A DNA stretch of 64,000 nucleotides, taken from positions 3,232,001 through 3,296,000 of the forward strand of contig AP031358.1 of the NCBI GenBank assembly GCA_037833965.1. The letters run 5' to 3'. The position numbers were made by a program, and so were the translations under genes. Positions within the stretch are counted from its first letter, which is position 1; the number at the start of each line of letters is the position of its first letter. The notes under the pieces are model-generated. The model searched no databases, had not been told where the DNA came from, and saw only the letters and a program-made list of their open reading frames with translations. The stretch is from Marchantia polymorpha subsp. ruderalis. Taxonomy: Eukaryota > Streptophyta > Marchantiopsida > Marchantiales > Marchantiaceae. This document shows positions 1 to 14,456 of this stretch, piece after piece.

Positions 1-3000
1 TAAAAACATGCTGTAAAGTATCGAACCACGCATGTCAGCTGCCAAAAGTAGTTGCCAATGGGTATGACATGTATTTTGTTAAGTGAAGTGAGCAGAGTTT
101 GACCGACCACCGCGAACTTCCATTAGTAGGGTGCCGTGGTTAGAAGGGAACCCTTCATCATTGACAAATGGTCCGGCACTTTGTCATCGATGATCAATCA
201 TCATAAGATCTATCGCTGGACTCTTAACGTCTAATATTTAGAAATATTTTATTTGATACTATTGAATAAAATGAATGGGACACAACACATCTTAGGGCTG
301 CAGCGTCAGTATTATCCAAGCAATTCTTTAGCATCAGTTTCATCATTTCCTTTGTCTTTCATGATAGTATGTGTCACGTCCAGTCATGCAGATCCTAATC
401 AGAAGACTTTTTCTTTTGAAGATAATTCGTTGGAAACTCATCACAGGTTTTATTCAAATCAAATCAACAAAAGCATTTGGAATATCTTTTCAAAGTAGTT
501 TGTATAAAAAAATAAAAGGATAGGAAGACCCTAGCGAGTCTTACAAGAATAAAACCAAAAGTTTATATAGGGCTAAGACTTGTATTTATCCTTGCACTAT
601 GGAAAATAAAACCTACGAGAAATATGGACTACAAACTGGAAGATATCTCGATCATCTAGATCAGATTGTAAAAACATGAACATTACTATCTAACAAAAAA
701 TACCTAAATGATATCTTTTTAGCTAAATATAGCTAGCGCTCTTTCTATAGTATTGAAATCACGTAACCAAAATTAAAATAAAGAGAATAATACTATTATT
801 ATTATCATATATTAGAAATATTCGCTTATCCTTTCACAAACTTGTCTATGTTTGTATTCATAGTTCAAAAAACTCAAAGCTACGTACTTTTATTGCGTTC
901 TTCACATATTTTGTGAAATCATCTCTAGGTATTTTTTTTTAAGAAAACTTGTTTTTGTTTATTGCTTTTTAGCTTTTTCTCCAACATATTTCGGTGTATG
1001 TTAACACACTCTGAAACTTTGTAGCACGTGATAATAACGAGCATCGAAAATATTTTATTAAGTTTACCCATCAAAAACAAGTCTGGCTATACTTAATCAA
1101 CTGCAAAACTTAACACTTGCGTTTTGTGAGATCTAAGGCTTCTACCCCCATAGCAAATATTTCATTCCTACATTGTAATCTAAACTCTCTAGAAGTATTC
1201 AATTATATCAAGTTTTGCTATTTGTGAATATTTGAAGATGTTTATGGGTGGATCAAATCATAACAAACGCTCATTGTTATGAATAAAATCATTGGTGATA
1301 ATCTACAATTTTTTAACCATGGTCAAGTCAAGATTCATAAGATGCAAGCTTTTGAATTATAGAATACATCTAATTTTACAAGAAACCTTCGTTGACTAGA
1401 AATAGAAATACATATCGCTAAAAAGTTTGTATCATCAAGATAGATTGTAAAATTCTACTCCAAGATATCCAAACAAAAAACATGATTGATCTACGATCAA
1501 AAAATAATATCCAATCCTGCAAATTTTGATTTTTATCACAAATAAAGCTCTAGGGACATTATGATGCTACCAAAGAGATGGTTTTTGTATTATAATGAAA
1601 AATTGAAATATACTAGAATAGAGTGTCTTGAATCATCACATGTTTACTTTCTACTAGAATATCATCCACATAAAGTAAATAATTGAGATTTGCAAACTCA
1701 AATAGCGAAGTACAAAAACTCACAGTTTGCATAATCAAAGGAGTTGAAAAACTATATTATAATGTGCTATCTAAATATATTAAAAGTGAAAATAAAGTGA
1801 AAATATCTAAAGTGAAAATATTGTTGAGAGTCAAATACACATCCTAAAATATTGAGATCCGTAAATGCAACCAATAGATACAACAAATTAAAATATTGAA
1901 AAATTTATTCCAAAAAAATAGGCTTGTATTTTTTAGAATGTATACATGTGAGGCGTTTAAATTCTATGTTCTTAATCTAAAAAAAATTAATTAAAATGAT
2001 AATCCCTTTTTGAATCCCTTGAAAATGGTTCAAATTAAAATACCATCATGTCTTCCAGTTTGCAAGTGTTAAAAAAAAAGTATGATCAATTTTTATGTAC
2101 CATTTCATGATAATGATAGATTTTACATCATATTACAAAATCAAAGAAGATGATTATATATCTTGATAGATGGATGGCAAGTCAAATTGAAGATAGAGAA
2201 ATGAATATTCTTTTTTATAGTCTAGCTTTAGAGATATATGAAGCTATAAAAATCAGGTTTGAGATATTTGTGAGAAAGTTCACAAAACATTAAAATACTT
2301 TATAGCATATTTATATTAACATGCTTTTATTGCTTTATAGATAGTTCCAGCCAATTCCATCCATAAAGAACGCTCTCATCGGCTTATGTTTCTTCAAATA
2401 TCCTTGCTGTTTATAACATTTTTAAATTAGACTTTTGGGATAACTTAGATAGTCTTTTTTTAGCGATTTTATTAGAGTCTAGATTTAATAATTTTTGGGT
2501 TCATTTGATAAGATTTTTCCATTATATTTGCCATTTTCCTCATTTCTAAGATGTTTAGACTTTCATGTGAAGATTTACTGAAGAAGTTGAGTTTGTGTTA
2601 AATCATTAGAAATATAAAAAACTAGGGATCTAAAAAATAGACATGACGTTGTACTTGGGAAAAACTCCACTTCTATCTACTCATTTTGATAAATGAGTAT
2701 TAGCATGCTAATTCTTATGTAGCGTCGTCATCAGAAGGTAGGATTTCTTTACATACAAAATCAATATGTATAAAAAATAAAAATATCAATGAATTCATTT
2801 TTTTGAAAAAATAAAAATTATAAAGTTACTGCTACAATATTAGTTGTAAGTAATATGCCACATAAACTTCAAAGAAGTCAATATAATAACCAAGAAGAGG
2901 CATAAAAGTAATGTTTATTTGTGATAATTAATATATATTATGTTTAAAGTCTTACCATACCTTTTTTTCAATCTTATTCGTTTCAGAAAAAGTCAGATTA

Positions 3001-3540
3001 TTGCTAAAAAAATATCGTCATCATGAAAACTAAAGTATAAGAAAATATTCGATATCTTAATAAAAATGTGGGGGAAAAAAACTCATATGATGGTAATATA
3101 TTACAGAGATGTATCAGAAACTCACTGACTATACATTAAGTTTGCAAATATTAACTAAATAAAAGCCTTCCTCGATAATAATGAACTACGACTTTGAGAC
3201 TACTTTAAAAACGTAAAACTGGTCTCGTTAGTTGTATAACAAGTTTAATTCAATTGTGTTGGTTTAATTTACATTCGCAAGTACAAATGTGTGTGAGGGA
3301 CATGAATTCATTCCACTTGATTTGAATATGCTTAAGTGTCCGGATGGGATTAAGACAGTTTTGTTAGAGATTGTTCTCGGACTTGTCACAATATATGTTT
3401 TGGTGCACACTTATCATCGCCTAACAATGTGCATTAGCCTCCGTCATTGACAAACATATAGCTCTGGCTGGTACATCATATCTGGAAGTCAAGTTAATAT
3501 TGGTATTGAATAAATGCATGCACGAGAAATTACGGTCTAG
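1..3540. other. AT-rich intergenic DNA with decayed repeats
   Basis: No gene is recognisable. The stretch is AT-rich with frequent stops in every frame. The only assignable piece is the copia-type reverse transcriptase remnant at about 1.5-2.1 kb, listed separately. DNA on both sides of that remnant (about 1.0-1.5 and 2.1-3.1 kb) may belong to the same dead element, but I could not align it to integrase or RNase H motifs with any confidence. Confidence 0.6.
1480..2120 (-). pseudogene. Ty1/copia reverse transcriptase remnant
   Basis: Read on the minus strand, about 1660-1720 gives LNYLLYVDDILVESKHVMI, which contains the YVDD catalytic box typical of Ty1/copia reverse transcriptases (Ty3/gypsy usually has FLDD or YIDD). 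Upstream on the same strand, about 1840-1960, a segment reading roughly NLLYLLVAFTDLNILGCVF matches the preceding copia block in which a hydrophobic helix leads to the first catalytic aspartate region. Many stops and frameshifts separate the pieces, so this is a long-dead fragment. No LTRs, primer site or target duplication were found, and the element borders are unknown. The YVDD core is clear; the rest rests on weaker resemblance. Confidence 0.6.
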
Positions 3541-6500
3541 GTTGCAGACACGGTGATTTATTACCGGATGCATTATCTCTCAACTTTGCTTTTGGCCCCT
3601 GTGTTCGTTCTTTCTTGCTTTCGCTTTTGCTTTGTACAATTGTGGATGTGGTGACACCACACTTTTATTCCATATGTCTCCCCTTTTGAGTTGTATATCA
3701 CACTTTGACATGAAAGTCGAAAAACACAATGTTTAGGATTCCATAAGGAAAAATCCTTGTCAGGAAATGAATAACAACGGAACCGTTTGCAATTGGAGAA
3801 CTCTATCTTTCCTATCAGGTCAAGTCCCATGTCCAAGCCATATGGGTCTTCAAAATTGGTCTTCAAAATTATCTGGACACCGGACCTGGTGACTGGTATT
3901 GTCTTCTGACCTCAACTTAAATTTAATGTGCAGAACTACTCAGAGATAATTATATTTTTCCCGTCTAGTGAGACAATAAGCTTTACAAAGATGGCAACCA
4001 GAATGAAATAGATAACTGGACCAAACTTCTCATGTGAAAGACTTTTCCCCTTGACTTGCGTCCGAGCCTCGGACGCAAGTCACGTAACCCAAGCTCGGCG
4101 AAGCACGCAGTCAGTAACTTGTGGAATAACAATCAGGTATCTGGCAGACAAAAAGTGACTGGACACCTGGAGCGAAACTCGATCTTACATGAGATGATAT
4201 TGAACGCATGTGACTCCTGGCATGAGGGATGAGGGACATGTGACAGAGCTTAACACTATAGGATCCAATGACGAGCTAAGTTATCGTCGTTGACATTGTT
4301 CAGCTGCGGGGGAATCCTCGAGAACAACCTGAGGGATGGAGAGTCCCAGACACTTGGTCAGGCTGGCCCACCATGGATCTACTACAGTACAGTAGTCGCG
4401 CAGTGACTAGGGACAATCTACTGTAGTTATCTCCTCGCTCAAATTGGGCCCATGGGTTTGTAAGCATACAACTTGTCCGAACCTTAGGCCGCGATCATAG
4501 ATTCTCTCCAAAGTCTCCACCCACTATAGCAGTAACTTCGGTACCGCTATCCACCTCCACCGCATAAGGTGCTGGAATCCTCTCTCACTCGACTTTCCGA
4601 CCTGAATTGTAAGGCTCGTTTGAGCTCCGTACATCCCTGATGCTGTAAGCTAATCAGGGGCTGCGACGGGTTGACAGTCCCTTCATCACTGGATCCTGAT
4701 CATGGAAGTTGTATGAACTCGTGTGATCCTGAATAACTGGGCCCTGACTTGACCTTAAGTTGGCCTAGCTGCGGTAGACTAAGGGTGTCCAATATTCGTT
4801 ATAGTACTCCTTCAAAGGCTACACTGCACGGAGATGTGCAGTAGTAGTTATCTTCTGGGTGTTTGGTGTTGATGCAGGTTCACATCTTCACACTCTCGTG
4901 GGAACTAGTTTAGAAGGTCAGAGCTCATGATGCTGTTAAGAGAATCCAGAAGAAGTAAATCTCACTATACTATTCCCATCAGTGCATATTGTCCTAGGAA
5001 TCACGAGTGCAATGGTGAAATTGTGTCCTCCCCGATTCACTCACTCACAAGCACACGTGAAGACGGTGTCCGGCTTGCTTTTCTGGAAAGCTGGTCCAGT
5101 ACAGTGGACAGCTTTCCTTGCCTTACTGCAGTCTTAATATTTCTTCGGCTGTTCCTCTGATATAGTAAGATGGAGTGATTTCTCACTCTTCAGAAGTCGC
5201 CAACTCCCTAGTGATGATGCACTCTCAGGAGGCCTAAAAGAGTGCCGTCTGATCAGCCGCTTCTTACAAGCATGCTAACTATAAGCGAAGCTCAACCTCA
5301 GGGTCCGTGACTGTAATGGGCCTGTTTCTTAAACTTATTCTTGTGGCGTATTTTCGGCCTGGAACTTTACAAGCTCTGACACGCACTTCATCCCCATGCA
5401 TTGGTCTGCTGTGGAGGCAAAGTGGGATGGACCTGTGACATAAAAAGTCTGATGGTATCTTTACCTCTTGCTCAGGCTCATGTAGTATGTTCAAGCCTCT
5501 TGTCTCTCGTTGGCCAGATTTCACTAAAATAATACTTCACACAGGTTTTCAGGGGGGCATTGAACGATGAACCCGAACTTCCGATGATCACGAAGGCGCT
5601 CTCTGCTGCACTGGACGAGCCGAACAGCCATTTAAAGGTTTAAAGTCCGCGGAGCCCACTTTCAACCTCCTCCTGGCTTCCTGAGATAGGCCTGCACTGT
5701 CAGTTACGCCTTTCTTGAGTCCGACCCAGCTTCTGGAAGGTCCTGCAACGGGAATCTATGATTATGTCCTTCATAAAGTAGTCTGAATCTTACAACCTTG
5801 TATATGTGTGAGCCATCTAACCTCGAGAAATGAAATCGTCGATAAGATCTAGCCTTGTCGATTTGGAAAGAAAGCTTCTCCTCTCAGAGAAGCAACACGC
5901 CACAAACTTTGCAGAAAACCATGGTATGTGGTAGTCAGTGGAGGCCGAAGCTCTTGAAATTGCGAAGATAAAGTGCATGGTTCGCAGCTTTTGAAGGGGT
6001 AGAGCCTGTTGCACGGGCTTATCCGGCCAGATCCTAAAGTGTCGTGTGGAGCTCCGAGTCCGAACTTCGGTCACGATTTCCATCACAACCAGAGAAGACA
6101 ACAACGAACGAGCAAGTCAGTCGTCGCTCTTACCGTCATTTCTCTGATGTCATTGTTTCTTCACCTACCCGGGGCGGCCTGCCTGTACACGTACCCTAAA
6201 CTACCCGTAGGAGCCAGGACTCTTCAATGAAATTCAATCCATTCTCTGTTACTATTATCTTGCCTTCGCAGGGACATCAAGACCATGCTCCACAGGCTTT
6301 CGCTTTTCGCGGTGCCGGGTAGTTTTTGGGCCGCTCTGTTCTGTAATTCCGCACGAGAACCACCTCCATGCTAGATACGCTACGTGTGATGGCTGGAGGA
6401 CACGAGGAGTAAGCTCATTGGTAATGTAGATTCCAGAATGAAAGATGAATACGTGGAACTTTGCGCAACTCCATGTCAAAAAAGATGTCAAGACCGAATC

Positions 6501-7513
6501 GAGCATTACGAGGATTAAAAGAAACCTGTAACGAAGGGCTATGCGCCAATGATTTATCGCAATTTGGAATATGTCATATAACACCTAATATGAAAAGCAG
6601 CGGTAAGCAAAGCGAGTCCCCAATAGTATCATAATGTGCAACATCTACAACATATGCCTAAGATTTATGGACTTTCTATGTCAGATTGCATACAAACAAC
6701 GTAGTGCTTTCTCTCGAGCAATAGAGACTTCTTGTTAAAAAATGCTACAAAACGGGCTAGAAAATTGTTACGTGTGTCGCTAGCTACGTAGACTTTGGGC
6801 ATCTTAGAAAATAACTTCCTTGATCATTACCTAGTCAAGGAATACCTACCCTTTACTTTGACCCCAATCGACTAGGCTAGAATCCATAGTCAACCTCAAA
6901 GTCGTATCAGTACTTTATTACGTTAGCTATCCAACCTCACGTGTCATTGTAAGCACCCTTACTGATAAAATCCATTACAGCTATCATAGAATGTTGAATG
7001 TCATGTACACACTTGTTAAAATTCAAAAGTCTATCACGCTCACGTAGGAGTAAATGTGGTACAATTGAAACGGTAATCCACGTTTCAAGCCAAGGTGAGA
7101 TCTTATTGTTACAAATAAATTTAATAATGTAAATCAAAAAGTTTTAATGCACAATCAAACGAATCCACGGACTTGAAATCTTGCCAAGCAAAAGTCAAAA
7201 TATGCCGTAGATGGATCCCCTAAATGTAAATGTGAAAGTTGAGTATGCTGAAATTGTTGTCCATCAAGTTAAATAGTAATAGATAACAGTTAAATAGCTG
7301 TTTTAGAATGTGCAAATATGGGAGAAAGTTTACTTCTATTGAACATTTAACAACTTTGATTATCAACGTTTTGGGATGGAGCTATATAATCAAGTGATGA
7401 AAGTTATTTTTTATATGTTCAAGAATACTTACAGGATTGTGTATCATTTATTGAAAATGGGAACAAACGACCTTGCAAGGTAAACCTTGTATAGAAGTAA
7501 ATTATCATTTTCT

Positions 7514-7518
<5 letters not shown>
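3541..7518. other. Unrecognised DNA, no supported gene
   Basis: Base composition becomes more even between about 4.0 and 6.6 kb than in the flanks, but the open frames there (about 75-110 codons, on both strands and overlapping) match nothing I recognise and none carries a convincing start context or domain. A 97-codon frame at 3573-3866 (minus) is cysteine-containing but unrecognised. A strong hairpin at 4052-4082 is listed separately. Host exons cannot be excluded without transcript data. Confidence 0.5.
4052..4082. repeat. Perfect 14-bp inverted repeat (hairpin)
   Basis: Arms at 4052-4065 (TGACTTGCGTCCGA) and 4069-4082 are exact reverse complements, separated by the three bases GCC. No other perfect hairpin this compact was noticed in the unique DNA of the window. 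No flanking gene explains it as a terminator. Confidence 0.85.

Positions 7519-7562
<44 letters not shown>
7519..7562. repeat. (TA)n microsatellite
   Basis: About 22 AT dinucleotides with one interruption (TT near 7551). Confidence 0.95.
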
Positions 7563-10500
7563 TTACCATAAAATCTACTTGTCAAGATTTAGTGACAAAC
7601 TGTAGAAAATTACACTCTTCTCTTGCAGAAAGTCATGAGAACTAAAAAATGAAAAAATGTGAACCGGAAATCAAATACAAAAGGAATCAGAATCATTTTT
7701 AAAATATTTATAAAAAATCCAACTGCAAGAGAATTCACTCCAGAGAGATCCCTAAAAGTGCTCCGGTTCTCAACGATACTGCCGATAAATCTGCTCCAAG
7801 TGTAACAGCTCCAAACTAGTATCGAAAACTGGTATCTACCAAATCTTCCCACACATCTTCAGTCCTATAATCTCAATGATACAACTAGAAAAGAAAACAA
7901 TATTGAAGTAATATGTGAAACTATAAAGCTAATAGTATCTCCCAAATTAAATTAATTTTTTTGCCCGTTTTCCTTCGTTAAAAGCAAAACAGCACATGTC
8001 TACTCATGTGGGTGACATGAATTTCCAAGATCCTGATATATAATAGGTGACAAGCCCTCGAAAGATTGATTTGGGTACAGAATTACGCAATATAAGTCTC
8101 TTCCGCTCCGAGAACTTGGTATGATGAAACGCACGCACCTTGGATCTAGCTAGGATCTATAGAACAGTGACACGAATCAATGTTTAGGATATAAATTTGA
8201 CCGCTGTTTCCATCAAGTGACATCAGTGGACTTCCCAGTTCTACTGGAATGTCGGTGACTGCGAAGCCTGACGGTCAGGGTCGGCAAGTGGGCTGAGAAC
8301 AGAAAACCAGGATGCTTTGATTCGCACTAACTGCGGTTGCAAATGGGCGACGACTTCCTCAAACTGCGGTTGCACATAGGATCTCCAGATGAAGGGACGT
8401 TCTTTCTTTTGACTGCATCGTGAGATACAGCCAGGGACGACACTGTGCACTGTATTCATCAGAAGGAAGAATAAAGGCTTAGAGTTTATCTGGAAAAAAA
8501 CATGTCTGGCATCTACGACTTCTATCCTTATCGACATCTTTTAAACTACATATGATCGTTTCCGTCCAAAAAAATAATTAGCGGTTTTCCTAACATGAAA
8601 AACATGAGGAGGTGGATCACTTCCTTTTACTTTCTGCTTTTGTAACTTACCTGTGGAGGTTTTACTCATTCTTTCATCTGAATAGTGTAAGGATGCTAAT
8701 CTTCTGTTCACGTTTTTTAAATCATGTAGACTCCAGATGATTCAGTGTCGTAGTTATCCACGGCTGAAATGATTGAAGGATCAAGATGGATCTTGTTCAG
8801 TCTTGCCTACAGCAAGACTTTCTGTGTCCTCTACTGCTTATGACCTCTTATGTTGTCGGTAAAACTTCCTCACACATTCAATGAATACCATGTGGCTAGA
8901 GCAGGTGTGACAACAAACACCTCTTACTATGATAAATTTTAAGAAAATAAACTAAAAAGGCCCAACAGATGAGCGCTGCTCCTCAAAACATATCTGTAGT
9001 ATCAGTCTTCACGTCTTTTGCCTTCTGTAGATCACAAAGTTTATGATGTAAGAATTCATCATATAGACCGGTCTTGCATCAACTGAAGTTATTGAGCTTG
9101 TCAATAACATCAAACTTTTGCATCACCTCCCTGACTTTTGAACCTGCACTCTAACTAACAGGACTACGTGGACGCCTCTAACTTGACAACAAGGTATAGA
9201 GGCTATTCGCACATTTCTTGTTCCGATTCGTGATCAGGTGAAGCTACATACAATCGCATTCTCGAAAGCTGTGAAAGACTGTGTTCTTCAAGCTTGCGAG
9301 CAATTTTGATCAAAAGATTTCCTTTTCCTGCACTGCAAGGGTGTTGCCTACCACAATATTCGACATTGCTGGCCCGGCTTGCCTGAAACGTAGGTGCGGC
9401 AACGCTTCACGAGGGTTACAGCCCTGAACATGCCTTACACGAGGAGGCCGTCCAACACATTCTAGAGTTCACGTTACCAGCCAGGGGAGTGAAACAACAG
9501 TAACTCGACCCAACAGCTTATGCAAGACGTCTTGTCCTTGAGTGGTCAAGAGCATGTAAATTTGCGTGCGAATCACCTTGCAAAATTTGATCCTCTTTGG
9601 CCTTCCTGTCAGCTGGGTCAAGGTGTGGAGCTCACCTTAACCATCTCGGCCAACTTCTGCAGTTCGGAAAGTCTCATCGAAATAGATGGACCAGTATTCA
9701 CTTCTCATGTTGACCTGACATGACACTACTGTTGTGACATAGTTACAGAAATGTGGTGTAGCTGTCCCATGTGCGGGTGTCGCCTCCTATGAACATAGAA
9801 GGCCAGTCTGAACTACGCTAATACTGTAACATTGTTAGACCATCGGCTCCTTAAAGCGTTTGGGACCTTCAAGCTAAGATCTAGAAAACCGAGATGCCTG
9901 CTTACCTGCCTTTTGTTATCCGCCACTTCTTTCCAACCTCAACTTGGAACTAGACGCAGGGAGGAATTCTTGTTACTACAGAGCTAGCTCCGCACACACT
10001 GTACGGTGGGGTTAGCAACTGGAGCTCCAAAGACCGTCGGACTCAGGAGGCACCCGTTATCCATCCCCTCCTGTTGAGCACCGACAGCAGATGTCCATAA
10101 ATGTTTGCAACAGTATTTAACGCTCTCTGCTACTGGAGCGGTCTATATCATTCCTTGGAGCTGGAAGAAGGCGATTCGAGTTAAGCCAAAGGTCCACCGA
10201 GTTTACTCGAATAAGTACAACATATGTGGACACGGTTCGACGGCCTTCAAACCTTAGACGAGTTTACCCGCTCACTGAGAAGATGACAGATCCGTGAAGA
10301 CGGGTCAGAGATCAAGATGTGGACCAGATGCGTGAACCTTCAGCCTGGGCCGCTCGGTCGCACAGTAAATCATGTCCTATGCGGAAGACGAAGTGCTAAT
10401 GTGGCTATCCAGTGCTGCTACTGGGTCTAGTCCCATGTTACCCGTTGGAATTCATCCATTTACGGGGTCGTCTCATCCTTTATTGTATTTTACTTGACTT

Positions 10501-13500
10501 TTGTTTATCTCCACTGCGTTGGCTATGTTCTGAGAGCATCGTGCTCATACAAGTGGAGGAGAGGACCCAAAGTCGTCCTGAGCTGATCTAGTCCTGTCAG
10601 AGGGGATGTACTTGACCTGATTTAGAGAGACATTCCTTGTCGTGAGTAACCAGAAAAATTCCCACATGTTCCACTAAGCGCAACGTGTTGGCTACATAAA
10701 CTGCAAGAAGCTCTCGCTGAAGACAGATGAACGTGCGCTTTTAGATTCTGTTACCAGTATCCAAACCTCAAGGAAGAAAGCCTGTCAGTGGCGCTCCGAT
10801 CCCGTGAGATTGCCAAAATCTCCTCCACTATACACCCTTATCCAAAGGGTAAGCTAGTAGAGTCACTAAAAAGGGTAGGAAGACGCTGAAAGGTAAGTAA
10901 GTTTGGGCCGCCTTTGTGGTTATCGGTACTTAGATGGCTGAAAGGTTGACATTCGGAGCGCGCAATGATCGAATATATAATCAAGGTGTACTTACGTGCA
11001 ACTATTCATCCACACTGCATTTGGGGGCAAAGCTTGTTCTCCAGCACAGCGAAATAACCAAAAGGATTTGAATGCCCCATGAAGTTCTGCATGGACGGTG
11101 AAACCAAACTGATTCAATTAGGCTTGGCCCAAGGTGCATCACAACGGAAAAGATGTTTGCACATAAAACCACACTGGATTCCTAAGGCCATGCTCCGTTC
11201 ATCATCCCGAAAATATGTCTGCAACTAAACTATGTAATGTCAAACTATATACACATACATGAGTATCCAAAGAAATATTATGCGGTTGTACTAATTTGAT
11301 TGTATGAGCTAGTGATTTTGTAGATAAATGTTAAAAATGCTTAAATTAAGCTATATAATAAGCTAAAGAGACGAATACTGTGAAGTATGGCTAGGTATTG
11401 CACAATATTATAATTTCGAAATGGGAGTCTATAATTCCATAAAACTTTCGATCTAAAGTAATATAGAGTCGATCTCTCGTTATCTCTATATTTGGACACG
11501 TTGGCTCCTGCGGCTCTCCATTCTATGAAGGAAAGAGTGATTGCATATCATCCCTTTTGAAGAGTGTGTCATGTGTAATATTGATAGATATCAACTTTGC
11601 GACCATAAGCAAATCTTCCCTAGCCAATTATAAATCGAAGTTGACCCTAGTTGTACCCAATTTACAAATTATTCTCACACTCGCGCGAAAACAAATTCAC
11701 ATCCTCCTACATCTACAATCACAATCATAGTCACCCCTTGCATCTCTCTTTGGGCTTAGCTACGTGAAGAAAGGAAAGAGGACCTAATAACAATAGGAGA
11801 TACCTACTGTGCGGAAGCAACATGTCTGTGCTTCTGTACCTGAGAAGAAGAAGATGAGAAGCTCGAATCTACATGAGAGCTGCGATTTATCGTCTTGTAC
11901 ATGCCTACCCTCACCTTCTGCAATGTTCAGAGCGGCAAACGTACTGTCATGTGCTCAAATCATAATAGTGTACAGTGCTGTATCCTTTCATATAGCAATC
12001 ATAAGCGAAAGTGGGGAGAAAAAGAAAAGTAGAAGCTGTCATAGACCGGAAAGGAGCGTGTGACAAGTGCCAAGACGTACGCTTCATCATGATGTAAGAG
12101 TTGCTACAGGTCGTAAGCGGGGAGGAAGATGTGAGAGGTTCTTTCTATTCACGTGCGTAATCATGGAAGACCTAGGGCGGAGAAGAGATGCCCCTTTACA
12201 GTCTTGCCTAGGGTGAACATTTATAAAGTACTGCACTTGTGTCAAATCACAGCTTGTGGTTGGTGCGAGATATGTGTGGACACAAGGAAGTTGCAGACTT
12301 TTCAATACGTTTAATTTTTTTTTTCGTAACCTCCAACTTTAGCAAATGGATTGATCTTTCACAAACGAAGTCTATTTCTTTGTGAAGATATAGAAGAAAA
12401 CCTTACAAGTTCATCCTACATGTTTATAAACATTACGTGACCTTAAGTCATAGTATGTGTTATTGCACACACCTATCTTGCTGAAGTCGTGGTCATATCA
12501 TTCACCATTCGTGGATACCATCACCTTATAATATGTCCCTACACAACAGACCTTGATATCTTCATCCTTTTCTTTCGTCAGTTGCATCTAGAAGCATGTC
12601 ATAGATTGAATCTTGTTATCTGAAAGCATTTGCCAATTTTGAATAGGGAAGCAGCCCCGTCATGGTGTTAGATGAGCAAAAAGTGATTGGCCAAAACTAA
12701 AGGTAGTCGGCTTCTTGCAGGGTCGCGCAACACATTAGCGACCAGAACGTCACGTACTTCTGAAATCGTGAAACGACGTTTTACACAGGGGCCAGTGAGG
12801 GTCCAGACCTGCGTTACTATTCTGTTACACACAATGTCATCAACCTTGCAGACATATATAGCCATAAGCTCTCGCACTTCATGCCAAAGTGTGGGTAACG
12901 TTTGGTGTGTGAGGGCATATATAGCAGGAAGAATCGATAAATCGGATTGTAGCATGACAGCCAAATCACATCAAACAAACTGTCCTCACCAGCTACGGAT
13001 GGCAACTGCATCGCCAAGAGACCACTGTCACGTGCTCAAGTGAGAGTGCTGCGAAGATATGTTCTAAAATGGATGATTGCTGCACCCAAACACTGGATTG
13101 TCATGTACATAATATCTGGGAAACAAAGGGCAGGATTGTACCTGTACTCGACGCTCGAGAGTCCAAATATAGTACAGCGTCGTATCAATGTCCCTCCTGA
13201 CGATTCTTCGCGTCTTGACCAACGGGAACTTCAACGTATCGAAGGAGCCACTGAATCGAGACGTACTCACGGGCTGTTAAGCAGTTCACTCACCTAGAGC
13301 TTCAATGGCCCACACTAAATATCGCGCATGTCGAAATGAAGCCTGACGCGAAAACTACGAAGTAGTAGTTGACCTCCGTCTCCTGGCTGCGAGAAAGAGC
13401 AACTCTGGGGATGATAGTGAGCGAAGGGAAGCTGTCACTGCAAGGTCAACCCGCAACAATCTCTGAATCCCCTCGCATGAAACGACGGCTCTCCTCACTG

Positions 13501-14444
13501 AAGCTCAGTGGCAGATCTGTGCATGTTTGCATTTGAAGGTTGGTGCATGAATCTGGCTCTCTCACCCCCACATATTAGAGTCTCGAAGCGTGGCGTTCTG
13601 TTCGAGATATAGAATCCGCTGGAAGGCTGTGGATTGTCCAACAAGTCGTGCGGCCCCGTCGTGACCCGATACATTGTATCCATGCTCAGCTCCCACATCA
13701 GCGTGGACTCTCGGTACAGGTGGAACTCATCCCCAGCTCCAACTGGTCCATTGTGGTCGGAAGGAACATAACCCTCTCGAGAAAGTTTTAGGACTCGATC
13801 TTTGTATTCAGTACCGCCTGGCCAAATGCCACCTTCGTCCGAGGATCCTGGATAAGCGCAACCCACTTGGTTTTCTGGAGACAAAAGCGATGCGGTTAAA
13901 GCTGAGCATTATTGTGATGTGTAAGGCTGCTCGTACTCATTTAAAATTTTCCTCAGGACAACAATCTAACATTTACCAGTATCTCAGGTTTCTTAATTAT
14001 CCGATAGTCTGTGATCCGATCATTCCTTTGTGTGACGAGATTCAGAGTTACTGACCCTAAAAAAAGAATTACTGACAATAATTCTCGCCGATCTTCTTGG
14101 TATAGAGTATGTTCGATATAGCAACCTCTTTTATGCAACTGAAAACTGAGCTCAGCTCCTCTTGTGCTTAGCACATGAACTTGAAGGAATGTCCAGAAGC
14201 AAGGGATTATGGAAAGTGATCGTTACAACTCTGAAAGTTTAACTCTTACAATCAGCTGGACAGATGGTCGAAATGGTGCACTAAGCTACATGAGTGATCT
14301 TAAGTGGTGTGTACAAAATAAGAAGGAACTACGCTTCAAACCAAGTATACAACCAGGACTAGAGTTAGCGGTATACTAAACGCCTGATTTTTAATGTGTG
14401 TTGGTATAGTGTATTCTGCCCATGATAGGAATATTAAACTTATC
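7563..14444. other. Unrecognised DNA, no supported gene
   Basis: Even base composition around 8.2-11.1 and 12.6-14.0 kb, AT-rich around 11.2-11.7 kb. The longest open frames (126-129 codons, about 13495-14054, on opposite strands and overlapping) have no domain I can name and are compatible with chance over this length. No repeats, splice pattern or RNA gene could be supported. Spliced or lineage-specific host exons could lie here but are not visible from motifs alone. Confidence 0.5.
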
Positions 14445-14456
14445 CCTTAATTTTAG

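Noticed and set aside
3573-3866. 97-codon cysteine-containing minus frame faintly like the tail of plant resistance proteins
   Set aside because: The resemblance is impressionistic and no other part of such a gene (TIR, NB-ARC, LRR) is nearby.
13495-13884. 129-codon minus-strand frame (and overlapping 126-codon plus frame)
   Set aside because: No recognised domain; overlapping frames of this length on both strands are expected by chance in 64 kb.
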